Positions 47,101 through 60,150 of a DNA stretch of 64,000 nt are shown piece after piece. The notes beneath the pieces were generated by a model, which was not told the origin of the DNA, made no database searches, and saw only the letters and a program-made list of their open reading frames with translations. The position numbers were made by a program, and so were the translations under genes. The first letter of the stretch is position 1. Every line of letters begins with the position of its first letter. Origin of the DNA: Neodontobutis hainanensis (taxonomy: Eukaryota > Chordata > Actinopteri > Gobiiformes > Odontobutidae); assembly GCA_024349245.1 (NCBI GenBank), contig JALDNG010000786.1, positions 1 to 64,000 of the forward strand, in the 5' to 3' direction.

Positions 47101-49003
47101 ATGAATTTCCATACCAAAAAAAGTTCATTCAGGATATGATAAGTTTAAACTCATCAGTTGAATACTTCAAATACTTGCCATTTTCAGAATTAGTGGAGGA
47201 AACTCAACAAATGATACTCGTGTTTTTTACCACAATATTTAAATCTCGGGCCAAAACAACTACTCTTGAAATTATGCTCAATTATTTACACCAGAACTTC
47301 ACATGTTTGTGTTCGAACGTTTCCCTTTTTTACAAAATTATCATAATAATATTAGCTGACGAACATGTATAAAATTTAAGTTATGCTAGAACTCTGACGT
47401 TAACTTTTCAAAATACAAGCAAGAAATCTTCGACATTCTTGAAACCTGCTTCCTATCGAACAACGAAGAGCTATTTGAAGATATTCTCTGCTTCTGTATC
47501 TCCATAACATATTTTAAAAACGTCTCAGAAATGATATTTCAATTTTTCATCACTTTTCTAGGTTCCAAGCACATGTATTTCAAATTTATTCATCTAGAAC
47601 GATAAATAAATATAAATGCTTTCTTGCATTTTCTACTTATTTCGTAAACCCACGATTTCATTCGGTTTTGTACGAGAAAATCTTCAACGACGACAAATCT
47701 CACATCTTTACAATCATAAATTTTATAAACCAATTAGTCGTTGAAGCCCAAACCTTCGATCCTTTAAAAGTTATTTCTATTGTCATTGTAAGTTTTTAAG
47801 TCTATTAGATATTTGTTTTGAACTTAGTGTCGTTATGCCTCAAATTTTCTCACCAGATGTCAGTTCGGAATTACAGGATAACCATTTTATTGAGCTTTTG
47901 TTCAGCACGATTTTTAAAATATGTGAATCAACTCAAGGCCTTGAGATACTGTGTCGTATTTTGCAGAGGCGAAAGTTTTACGACTTGTTTCTGAAGTATA
48001 TTTTTATCAAAATAAAGGTATCTGGTTTGCAAGCCTGTGGAAGCGAAAATTTTTCTTGAGTCAGTTTTTTCTCCATCCTCGTTTTTCCTTTTTTGATATT
48101 AGAAGATCTGAACCAGTGAAAAAATTCCAACATCTACTTTTTGAATGTAAATCTTCCTTCTCAACTAGCTTGTTTCTTCCTAGATGGAGAGATGGATACC
48201 AAAGTTGGGCCATTTTTATCATAAGAAATCAAAAGCTGACAATATCTGCTGTTATTTTGACAAGGTGCGTGATGCGGGAATTTCCTTGTCTTCTACGGAG
48301 GAAGATTCTGAGGATTTTTTCCAAAAAAGGGATTTATTGATCGAGGACGTGATTTTTACAACTCAGTAATTTTTCATTCTTACCTAAGTCAGTGTATTGA
48401 GTTTTCAAAATCGTTTATTTTCGATATCCCTTCAGTATATATTTAATATCATTTTAAGGTAAGTATAGACCTTGTGGAACAATGCAACAAAATAGACCCA
48501 GACATAGACTTGGTGGAAGAACTTGAAGAAGTTTTCAAGTTAAAAAAAGACCAAAGAGGAGTCGTGCGTTCCACAAAGTGAGGAGAGGTCATTACTCTAG
48601 ATTAAGGAGGTTCGATCCTTTGTTTAAAATGAAACAACTAAAAATTAAAGGTAATTTTGGTGGTCATGTAGATGGGAGCGATTTCAAAATTAACTCTAAT
48701 TTTCGCGATAGTAAATTCAGGGAATTCGTCGAAGCTTTTAAAACAAAGAAGACAATCACTTCCCGACTACCTTCTCTACACGTTGATGATTATTCAGCCA
48801 TACACCTTCCACATGTTAAACATTTCCAAATAAATCCAATATTTCCACAACTATTAAGCCCGGCCACTCTTTTTTCTATGATTCCTGCATTGCCACCTGG
48901 ATTGATATTTGAGAACAAAGACTTGACCAAAAACATTCCACTCATTCTTCAAAACGTTCTTAACTTGACAAAAAGCAAAATATCCTCTTCAAAACTTCAA
49001 TAA
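44172..49003 (+). CDS. VIRMA: Virilizer/VIRMA, scaffold of the m6A mRNA methyltransferase complex
   Basis: Large scaffold of the MACOM part of the nuclear m6A writer (with WTAP and METTL3/14). The N-terminal start (MTKVLVFSGTLG, then FVVRFEQPTLINEISIVPFG) matches the virilizer N-terminal domain. A long exon to 47366 carries the helical repeats (LLRTLHQLLCFM, later NPSLCENLGWLMP). Near the C-terminus come IDLVEQCNKIDPDIDLVEEL and SRLPSLHVDDY, both virilizer hallmarks. Sixteen introns of 20-25 nt were placed between 44223 and 45708, and others at 47367-47389, 47575-47597 and 48578-48600. Joins at 45760-45970 and 47770-48470 are unresolved. The protein is shorter than the human one (about 1,800 residues): the acidic/proline-rich N-terminal region and Arg-Gly-rich tail are reduced. 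The stop TAA at 49001 overlaps a poly(A) signal. Confidence 0.93.
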
Positions 49004-49004
49004 A
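48999..49004 (+). terminator. AATAAA overlapping the VIRMA stop codon
   Basis: The last codon and stop (CAA TAA) followed by A create AATAAA at 48999-49004. If used, the 3' UTR would be only about 10-30 nt. No other AATAAA follows within the next 100 nt. Confidence 0.4.
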
Positions 49005-49329
49005 GATCCTTGTTTCTTAAATTATTATATATCAAACTGCGTTTTCATCTTTAAGGCATCCTCACTGTTACGTTATCATGAATTATTTATCTAACTTAAA
49101 TATTATAGATGAGTTGGTCAAATTTATTGTCAACTATTTTACAAAATAATGTCACCTGAATCTCAATTAACTTTAGGTGTCTAAAATATAATGTTTGATA
49201 CGAACGGTTGTAAAACATTGATGAATTTCAAGACAACCTTTATTTAGGAAGAAATATACATAAGCTTTAGGAAATGATAATTTTGTGATGTTAAATACAT
49301 TTTATTGCGTAGGATAATGAATTTTCGTA
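49005..49329. other. Intergenic, AT-rich
   Basis: Short AT-rich spacer between VIRMA and the GC-richer island; nothing recognised. Confidence 0.5.
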
Positions 49330-49344
49330 TTTTCTCTTGTTAAA

Positions 49345-49615
49345 CCCAATTTGCGTTAACGATAGGCGCTTGGAGCGAGGATGAATAAAGTTCAAAGGGA
49401 CACCTCTCATTCCAAGCGAACAAATGAAACGGAGGTGCGGTTGCTCTAATGGGCCGAAGATTGTGGGAGAGTTAACCACGACACGGTTATAACTAGTTGC
49501 ACTCATGCTCACACTGAGAAAGGGTGCCTTAGGGGAGTTAAGAGCCAAACGGTGTAACCTAGTAAGTAGAACTTTACTGAAGGAGGTGATGTACACCCTA
49601 CCTTTCCTCTGAAGA
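49345..49615. ncRNA. Candidate structured RNA gene (strand uncertain, family unknown)
   Basis: A 270-nt block is clearly GC-richer than its flanks and full of local inverted repeats, using plus-strand positions: CGCTTGGA/TCCAAGCG (49367-49374 with 49411-49418) enclosing GAGG/CCTC (49377-49380 with 49403-49406); GTGG/CCAC (49463-49466 with 49476-49479); AGTAA/TTACT (49561-49565 with 49574-49578); GGTG/CACC (49585-49588 with 49594-49597). A minus-strand TATAAAA at about 49629-49635 could be a Pol III type-3 TATA box; alternatively a T-run at 49620-49623 could end a plus-strand transcript. The minus strand also has a 101-codon open frame with no similarity I recognise. It does not match what I know of U1-U6, 7SL, 7SK, U3, RNase P or RNase MRP. 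Confidence 0.4.
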
Positions 49616-49619
49616 AGCC

Positions 49620-52600
49620 CTTTTGCGTTTTATACATTTTTCCAAAACGAAAAAACTGATGAATCTTTCAACGTTATTCATTGTTTAATGCTGAGACAAT
49701 AAGAATTTAAAGGTTCTAAAAATTGGAAAAATTATTAATTTGTTTAATTTTGTGCCACTTATTTTCATGGAATCTGTAGGAAAATCACCCGCCTATAGCG
49801 ATAATTTTAACGCAGACAAAAGTTTAAAGTGTAGATAAATCTTATTGAAATAATTATTCTTTTGAAGTGTATGTTGACGCTGCTTAAGTGTTTTGGTGTA
49901 TTTAAAATGTTGGAAGTTATCATGATCTATATGGTAAATCAAAAAACTATTTGACTCGAGTATGAGCCTAAATGATGATAACTCATTCAAGGATAAACTA
50001 TTGGAAGCATTTTAAGGCCGCATTAACGTCCGGAATGGTTAAATCGTTCCCAGGCATGTATTTGATTGTTTTTATAAACTTTACTTATGTAAGATTTAAT
50101 AAGTTAACTATTTCATCTTAAACTATTTTTTCTCTTCGAGATAAGTGCCTTTAATTATCTTCTCTTTTGAAGTTATACCTGCCTTAATATGGTACTGCAT
50201 GGTTTTTACTCCACATTATTCTTCACAATTAAATTTTAGAGACATTTTTATTCTCATAGACTTGCGTGCAATAAACTAATTAACATACGATTCATATGTA
50301 AGGAGATCTTGGTTCATCCGCTATCGACTATTTTTTAATGACTCCATTTAGCTTAGACAGTAAAAATATTAAGTTATTCTTAATCTTTTGACAACTGAGG
50401 AGTTGAATATTATTTGAATGTCTGAATTGGCTTCAAACCTACCAGATAACATGGCTCTTATTTGGTTAGAAAGCGGTGTATCATTGACGAAAATAGTTTT
50501 AAATTCAAAATGAAAGTTAGATCGTTTCTTAAAATAATAAACCGAATATAGAAATACAGCATCCATCTAAATGCGGTCATACATAAGTCTCGTAAAAGAT
50601 ATTATCCTCTTACAGCGTTTTATATCCTTGTAAAATGTGTTTTAGTTTCAAGTATCGCTACAATTATTAATTTAAATTAATTTAGATAGTTGATTATTTT
50701 TTGAATAGATAAAGTACGCAATCTCATTAACATGTTTAACAGAATGAATCTGTGAAAGTCGTAACTCTGCATTCCCATAAATCATTACCTTAATAATTTT
50801 GCCAAGTCGAATTAAATTTTTCCCTTTGTCTGAACTACATTCGAGAAAAAAATTCGATAGAAAATATAAAACTTTTAGACCCGTGATTTCAACTAAATAT
50901 TGACAAAAAACCGTTTTATGTGAGTGCTTCTACTTTTTTTGATCTATGAATAAATCACCAGTTCAACATAAAACTCATTTATTTATTCCCAAAAGATTTA
51001 AGAAGTAAAAATCAGCATCTATTATTTTTAGCAACCATCAAAGGGACGATCAACGCGCATGTTAATTTAATCATCTTGTATGTCTACAAATCAGAAGTAA
51101 GATTTTATGATCATCGAGCTATATGTGGATTTTAAATATGTTACATGTTTTCAATAATTATAAGTAAGGTAATTTTAGTAAATTTTTATTTTGTTTAGTT
51201 AAACAATTCAATTCACAAAGTAGAGATTAAACTCAAAATTGTTTAACATAACAAAAATTCAAATATTTTGAAAGTGGAAATATGAAAAGAAACAAATATT
51301 TTCACAAATTAATAACTCAAAGCCAAAATAAAATGAATACTTTCCCCAATTCTCTTGAAACACACTAATTTAAACTTTTTCATAATCTAAGTAAAAATTG
51401 TTGGTTTTTATTTTTAAAAAGTTGGTTATTTCATACACTTTATTTGAATTTATGATTTGGTAACGTCTGAGTTTATTTCACAAACATTATATTTCAAGAA
51501 CATATCCTTCCTCCAACTGAAAATAAGATATGCTCCAAAACGCCTGAGTAGTTAAAAAACAAAATGGGTTTAATAACACAAAAGTTTATGAATGTAATTT
51601 TTATCAAGTTAAATATCGGAAAAAATTATATGGAAGAATGTCAGGGCTGAAAATACCATTGATAATAAATATGAATAAATGATGTCATTGAGTTTGCACA
51701 ATTGGTCTTGAAATTGAAGATTCCAGTTTAAAACACAAAAATAAAAAATAAACAGCCTCGTCTTTCATCTAAAATAACAGTATTCAAAAAAAAATTTTAA
51801 CTGGAATAAACTTGTATGAATATCAAATATGTGTCAATTACAAAACGGTCATGTTTAATGATATTAATTTAAATGAAGAAGAAATGAGAAAGTTCAACAA
51901 GGTATCAACATTATAAAAAAATATAAAAAAACTGTATTCACTTGCTATTTTCTTATACTTGTTAGAGATGCAAAGTTAGTTAAAGAATCCATTAAATCCA
52001 AAAATTTATAATCCGAAAGTTCACGAAAGAGTAAAATTCAGACTAACCCTTATAATATGCTATATAGTATTTTTTACTTCAGCCAGACCCAAATTGTTAC
52101 TAAAATACAATCATCTGCACATGTTTACGATTTAATGTAAAAATAAGTGAATTAGCCCACTTCTAAAACCTAATATCTTGTTATTTGTAAGATTATATTT
52201 AAAAGATCTATCTTCCTTTCCAAAAACTAGCACCATTTTGACACGTTCTTTTGAAAATAAACATAAATAGTGTTTTGAAATTCTTAAGCAGTTGTTTTTT
52301 AATTTTACCAATTTTCAGATTAACAATAGAATTAAAGATTTAAGTCGTTGCTCCTCGTTATCCATTCATGAAAAGTTTCAAAATACTCGATTGTAATTTT
52401 TAATAAATTTAAGTTGAGTGGAGAGCTCACTTAGAAAAGGTTAACTTGGCAAAAAGTGTGAGATTTGCATCCTTAACGAAAAATTACACAACGCCACGCC
52501 ACTGTATAGATAAAACTCCAAATCTAATCAAAATTCGGAAATTTAATTTTTAACAAAAATCAACTTTTTCAGGAATGAAATATAAAACGACTTTATCAAA

Positions 52601-55600
52601 TCGAGGAATGGTGGAAATGCCCGCATTCGCTTTAAAACTTTTAAAAGTCTTCTCTGATTAAAAATGCATTTCTGTCGAAATTGTGATCATAATTTAATTT
52701 TTGAGGAAACGTTATGAGAGGAAAATAATGCACTCAATATTCTTATCGAGTTAGTTAAAATGTCCTTCTAATTTAACGTATTTTGATATAAATCTTACAT
52801 TTTTGTCATATTATACTTTGATAAAATCGCTCCATTATTCACAACTGTCATCGTACGCGTTGAATAAATTATTCTGAATATGAGAAATTATATGTTTTTG
52901 AAAAAAAACTAGAAAGTTAAAGAAACATTATATTTCGTATTTTTGAATCGAATAAACAGTTATTGTTAAGTTTGAAACACTCATATCGAGTCATATTTTC
53001 AAAAGTATAAACTATATTATGGAATATAACACCATCAATTTTGACCGAATAAACCACAAGAAGTAAATTTCATTTGATTTTATACTTTTATTTCATTTCC
53101 ATATGAACAAAAAAATACATGGCCTCAACTCTCACATAAATGCATATGAAACATATGAACTTTTTAACAACAAAATCAAAAATTCATTCAAAATACTATT
53201 TATTGAGATTTTAAATCATCCAGTTTTCCACTCATTAACACTTTAATTATAAAGAGAACTGAGAAGGTAAATAAAAAAGTGATTTTATCATAAAATCTTT
53301 TAAAACAGAAACCAAGGTAAAAACTCTAACTTCAAATTATCTTCGTTTTTCTTCAACAAATCTCGTTTAAAGAAAATAAAACATCTGAATTCAACTGCTC
53401 TTTAAGTTTTTCCAAACTATAAATTTTTAAGAAGCTGTTTCAAGAAAAATTGGGAATAAAAAATGCAAAAATAAATTTATGACACATGACAATTTACTGA
53501 CATGCAGATTGCTGTTTTATGAAAAATATCCTTGATATTGATTTCACCCACGACTTCAAAATTAAATATTAGTTTAATCAGCACATGTTCCTTAATTTGA
53601 AAATGTTAGTATTTAACTTTGATGCGCACAAAATAAGTCCTTATGCAAAAAACGTTTTCTCCGATAAATATTGTGATTCAAACTTGAGTAATGATTCAAT
53701 AAATGTTTAATTATCCTTCTATTTCAAAGAAAAAACAAAAATGACTTCTTATTGATGGATGAATGTAAATATAGGCAACTAACATCATATATACTTCAGT
53801 AAGGCTTAAAAATTAAAGCCCTAAAAGGAAGAAAATTTAATTGAGAATATTAATTCTATTCTGCAAAATTATTTACCTTTTGAAATGCTAGAGGCGCTGT
53901 TTGTTTTATCAATCAAAAATCTCCTCAGAGCGTAGATGGTATAAACTTGCATTAATCTGAAAAAACTATGCAATAAATATAATATATTTTAAATGTGTTC
54001 AAAATCGTATTTTTATATCTTAATCTTTGAAAAAAATACATACTAAATTGGATTTAATGTCAAAATATAATAAATGGAGTAAATTACCATTTGAGATAAT
54101 AAACCGCCATTTTGTGGCTAATTACGTAAATGCTACTCTCTCTTTGGTTTGTTGCTGTGCTATTTGAGGTTTGTATTTATTTCAAGAATTTGTAACATTA
54201 CATATTTAATTAAAAATCATGTTTTATATCATAAGATTTTAAAATTTTTAAAACAACAAACTTGATCCCCTTTTAAAGTATTTTATCTCACATGTTACAC
54301 ATTTCGCGCAAATGAAATTTTTATGCTTTTATTTTTCAAACCAGAGTTTTTAAGAGTAATATTGTCTGTAAATTCACCTCAATTTGAAATGATGATTTTG
54401 TTCAGATTAAATATTAGATAAAAAGCCAAACAGTTATTTAACAATCTTTATTGAGTTGACGCACGCGTTCGTTGACAACCATCATCGTTTTGCCACTTAT
54501 GAAAAGTAACTTAATTTCCACATTTCGATAAAATGATTTGAGAATTTTTTTATTATTTATCTAATTTAACGGTTTACTTTTTAATTATATTATGCCATCT
54601 TGGTGGTTTTTAGGGAACTTTTGATGCGAACGAAAGTTATCTCCTATAATTCGTACATATTGTTCATGTATTCTTGATCATTTATCTTCGTAAGAGTTCG
54701 TTTGTGATTTTTTAATGCACTTAAATAATTCGGAGATGCTAAGTTTAAATCTTGTGCTTTACTGTTATGATTTTATGGAGAATATTCCAGGAATGTTTTG
54801 ATCATTTTTATGGGTTTCACGTGCCTTTGAAAAGTTATTTTAGCCAAGTTTGTAGATTAGTTTTATTTAAACTATGTTTAAGATCTAATGTAATCTTCTA
54901 GATTTTGTTCATTTTTTATTTTAATATCACTTACTTGTTAATCTAGAAACGATTTTATCTCAATTCATCAATTTATAATTAACCGGTTTTTTGTGAAGAG
55001 TTATCAAAGTATCGTAATTTTTAGATCATCGTGTTGAAATCTGTGTTTGGCGGTTCTACTGAGGACGAACAGAAAAATGTATGAGGATATGTAACAATAG
55101 CCCATCATAATTAGGAAACATGAACTGGAAGCGGTAATCATGATATATTTATCAAAGAACACCCATCTTTGATTACCTTCAAATGCTTACTTTATTAAAA
55201 CTTTTAAATGAACAGATATTTTCTTATATTTTAAAAACACGTTTGATCTGTTTCAAAAATGAAATTTTCTTACACGTTTATACAATTCTCGATTGCTGAC
55301 GAAAACAGCCGACATTTGATTCATCAGTTTTTCTTCTCGATGCTATTTTATTTTATATTTATCAAAAAATAACAAATTTAAATAATAATGTAACTGGTGT
55401 ATAATTTACATATTTAGAACGTTATATAGGTTATTTTATGCCACTTAACCAAAAATTTAATACGTTATATTGAAATTTGATAAAAATTAGGAAATTTCAG
55501 CTTTAGAAAAAATCGTAAAAGAAGTATTCTTATTTTTTTAAAAAGGCTCAAACTCGTCTCGACGAAGCTCTTGATGTAAGTAAAAAAGGAACATCGAGAG

Positions 55601-58600
55601 AGTTTATAACCCAAACAGACTTCTCTTCTTGATTGGATAAATTTAAAATTGAAATATTTTAAATCATATGTCCAATGGTAATTCTATCTTAAATTATCTC
55701 TGTAATTAAGCTATGATTGTAAAATTGGCTTTTTTTTGAATGATACTTTTTTTTCTTATTTTCTTTTTTAAATACAAATGTGAAACTTTCATTCATATGG
55801 TTACTCTGGTTTTCGGTCGTTCTTTATTACTCTTAGGACTTGGACACTCATCAAGAAACATACAAAGAAGTAAATATATAGTTTTATTTAGATCAATAAA
55901 AATGATGAACTGACACTTTCTCAATATGAATATGTGAGATTTCATAATTTTTATTTTTAGTGTTAAATTTGGCATCCGTTAAATTAAATAAGCATTAAAA
56001 TGACATAAAATATCTTCCCCTTATTTCCCTTTAACCTAAGTGACATTTATTCACCTACATTCGGTAATTATAATACAATTCTTCATTAAAAAAGACTTCC
56101 CATAATTTATGACCTTCAAAATCAGTTCTGAAGTGAAAATATTAAAATGTGATTATTTATGATTTTTCATGATAAAATATGGCCTTTTGAAAAGTTTTTA
56201 ATTTTTACTAATTTAAGAGATTTCAAGTTTTGGTCGGATATGTCCAATATGTTACTTCTTGTCATCTATTTAGAAATATTATGACCTTATTAAAGCAGAA
56301 ACTGTGCGAATGTTACAAATTTTTAAAATTCATATTTAACATTCATGTTTAGAAGTTAAATCATTCACGAATATTATTAAGTGAATATTAATATTTATTT
56401 ATACATGTATTAAAGCCTTAGTATAATGATCACACCCCTTTGGTGTTTGAAAAATAAATATTTAAACATTTATAAAATATTTTTAATTCGTGTTGATTTA
56501 TTTGAAATTCATTTGTCAACTTACTGTATTAGGGATTAATTAAATCAAAAATGGAGTTTTCGGCAACTTTCGTTGTTTTTTGTTAGAAAAATGAGACGAA
56601 ATTAACCAAATCCAGGTATGATATATTTTCTTTTTTTGAAAAATTAATTTAAATTATTAAAACAAGTAGAATTTATATTAATTTCCTTTTTAAAATTAAA
56701 ATACTAATCATTTGTATGCTCAAATTCCCAATATTCGAGATTATTTTCGAAATGAAGTGTTAACTTGATTAATCAGTAAATTTTTGCATACAATACGAGC
56801 CAATTTATGTATTTTATCATAATTATATTTTAAATTTTCGGGAACTAATTTTGAATCTATTTGTTCAAAAATATTTAATTTTTAGGTGGAAGTGATTTAA
56901 AATGTAAAGGTTTATCTTTAATTTTTTATTTAAGTTAATGTGAAGAAAAAAACATACTTGAATATTTTTAAAATATTTTATTCTTCACAAAATTAATGTG
57001 TTTTATCATTCTGTAGCATTAGAATAAGTAAGGTTGTGAAATTAGCTGTCCTAACATTATTAGTACGAGGACGGTAATTTTATGTTTGACATTGATGAAA
57101 TCTGTTAAAGATAACAATTAATATGTTTTTTGTCAACAATTTGAAACCGAATTACTCTTCACTGAACATAAGTGTCTTTGTTAATACAAGACGACTCTAA
57201 ATGGTGTGAAAACACTTTATTATTGATGGAAATTCTTCTTAAAAGATCTAGAAAAAACATGTTTGGAGATAGGTCAATAACCAACTAAACTTCGGTAGGC
57301 TTGGGGAATTTAAAGTTTTTACAATGGTGCGAGTCAACAATATTCACATCTTATGAAAATAGCTAAGGTAACCTGACATTCGATGATATTAAAATCATTT
57401 TTTATAAAATTTTCATAAAGCTGCTGAAGAAGTCGTAAATTTGACTTTATCATTCAAATTATCAAGTTTATGAACGAACAATTGAGTGAATTTCGTACTT
57501 TTTTTTAGAATTCTATGAGAAACATCAGAGGACGGGTTTTCACATTTTATGACTATTTAGAGTTTTCTGAAGTTTGAGCAAGATATTTTTAGTGTCATTG
57601 CATATTTTAACATAAATTAAAAAAATTATGATTAACAATCGTTGAATTTTCAATTTTATCATAAAATTCTTGAACATGCTCAAACATGCGCAATATGTCG
57701 AATATATTCTTATATTTAGTTTTTAAAGATTCGAATTTTTCATTTTTACAATTTAGCGATTTTTAAATTGATATAAATTAAATTTCGTTTTTTCTAACTC
57801 TAATTCCATTTTAAATAATCAGTTTACAGAGTCCCAACACGGTACCATGCTATTAGCTGTGCAATTTATCGAAATAAAAATATCATTCTTGCATTGATAT
57901 ATTCTTTCCTGAAAGTAATTTTTTTTATTTCTCGGGATATTTACCTCGTCAAACACTCAAAAAATGTTCAGTTATTCTTAGTTCGAAAATAGTAAACGAT
58001 TTTAGTGAAATCGGTTTACCTTGAGATATACTAGGCTCAATATGATCGAGATCTTTCTATTTTGATAAAACATAAAGACTAAATTATTAATTCATTTTGA
58101 TAGAACAGAAGAACCTAAATTATGAATTTTTATCTTTTATCACCTAATTAAGACGGATTAATCGCGCGTAAAAACATGAATATATTTTGAATTAAAAATC
58201 CAAAATTCTGTAAACATGTTTGTTAACATATTATATAATTAAAAATAGTTATACAAATGATTATGTGAGTTAATAATTTTAATTATGGTATATTTAATGA
58301 TTTTATGTCAATTGTGGTGCTTTAAATTTTAGAATCTAAACCCTTATGGCATATGGTTTAAATTTATTAAAAATATAATTTGTTCTTTGAAGGTAAATGA
58401 TACAAAGTATTCTTAAAATTGATTATATAATACATTTATAATTGGTTGAAGATTAACACATAATAGATATAAAGCATTTTAATTTAAATTAAAAAAAGTA
58501 CTATCTTACGCGTTGTTTAAATCCTGAGAGATATATATGTTAAATGAAATTTGACGGTTTTTAGAGTGTTCTAGATTTTTAAAATGGTTGTCTTTTACAA

Positions 58601-60000
58601 CATTCTTGAATGATCCTGCATTTGATCAAAGAGCGTTAAGGACAACTCATTTTTTTACCACACGCATGCCCAAAAGGATATTTTTCTTGAATATACCAAC
58701 AATTATGAATATAACCCTTCATTAATCATTCTATTTTCTTTAAAGTTTTAATTTGTGCTAGATGCAGCAAGAATACTGAAGAATGTGATATAGTTTTTAT
58801 CTCCCAACATATTTAATCGTCCCAGTTTAAATTAACAGGTATTGCTAACATCAAAAATCGTTTAATTAAGGCAAATGTTAGTTAAAATCAATATAAAACT
58901 GTATAAAACGTAATTATCAACTCAAAACCGCCACTCATTGAACTCTCATGGTATAATAAGATTAAAATCTACCAGATCTCATAAATCTGTCATAGGTTCT
59001 GTTTATAGGTTGTTTCTTGGATATAAGCCAACAAGCCAGCTTTACACTTTATTTTATTGATATACGTACAATTTGAAAGGCAGAATTTAACCATCTGTTA
59101 TCCTGAAATTTTAAATGTGCTGATATTCTCCAGTTTATATGAAATTAAGAAAGCACTTTTCCAACAGCGCAAGCGTGTTTTTATATACATATTTTATACA
59201 GATTCTTGAATTCTCTCTTTCAACCTAAATGCTAAGCAAATGAAGATATGTGAAATTGCAAAAATAAGTCAAATATAAACATCTCAAATACATGATCCTT
59301 CAATTCAGGACAATCCATCAGTCTCTGACAAGCTATGAGAAAATCAAATATAAATTCCACACAAGCCAAAGCAAAATCTTAATTTGAAAATTTTTTAAAT
59401 GGAGTTATATTGTTTGCTCAGATCCAAACAATATATTTAGATAACTAAATCAGATATATTTTGATTTAAATGTAAGCTTAAGTAAAAATGCAAAAAATTA
59501 ATAATAGCATTTTCATGGTTTATGATTGTTGAAATTGTAATTTATAAGTTTCAGATTGGAAAAAAACCTAAATTTTAATTTTACATTTAAATTCTTGAAA
59601 TGTCAAAAGGAACAATCAATAACACGCTGTTAAATTTCAGTAATTCATTTAAAAATAGCCATTTCAAAATTTATTAGGAAAGTTATATACTTTTACTCAT
59701 ACTTTAAAGATAAATAATAAATTTTATAAATGTAAATTTCGATGATTTTTACCTTATCGATCATTCTCACTTCATTCATGACAAATATTATTTTTCAAAC
59801 ACGAAAGTAAAATTTTGAATAAAATTTAAATCGTTAACGATTCAAGGATTTATTTTTAAAAGCGAATTAGTTTTAAAGATTATGAAAAAATATTTTTTAA
59901 ACTCAAGTTAACTCTGATAAATTCTTTATTTTAACATCATTGACTCACCTTACTTTGCTAAGCTTTTTTTAATCACGACGAGGTTTTTTAAGTGTTAGCA
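49620..60000. other. Gene desert
   Basis: More than 10 kb of very AT-rich sequence with dense stops in all frames. No conserved protein, RNA gene or clear repeat array was recognised. Open frames here are at most about 65 codons and show no protein-like composition. Confidence 0.5.
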
Positions 60001-60009
60001 CGTTGAATT

Positions 60010-60150
60010 ATATATACCACGATAGGTGGAAGCAGCGCTGAGAGGTCAATTGGATAAATCAACTGCCGGCATCGCTGGGTAGTTGGTTAGATCTTTTCAG
60101 CGGCTCATACTTTTACAACACTGAAAATTCGAAAGTTCAACTATGAAGAG
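60010..60150 (+). repeat. tRNA-like or SINE-like fragment
   Basis: A GC-richer patch contains two D-arm-like stretches, GAGGTCAATTGGATAAATC (60041-60060) and CTGGGTAGTTGGTTAGATC (60074-60092), and a T-loop-like ATTCGAAAGTTC about 40 nt later. No cloverleaf folds properly. It could be the head of a tRNA-derived SINE, but a second copy was not seen in the window. Confidence 0.25.

Noticed and set aside
49291..49596. A 101-codon minus-strand protein in the GC-rich island
   Set aside because: No family resemblance, while the same DNA is dense in short inverted repeats, which fits a structured RNA better. Not fully excluded.
49345..49615. RNase P, RNase MRP, SRP RNA or a spliceosomal snRNA
   Set aside because: Short matches to conserved boxes exist (for example GAGGAAAG on the minus strand), but the other conserved regions and the order of boxes do not fit.
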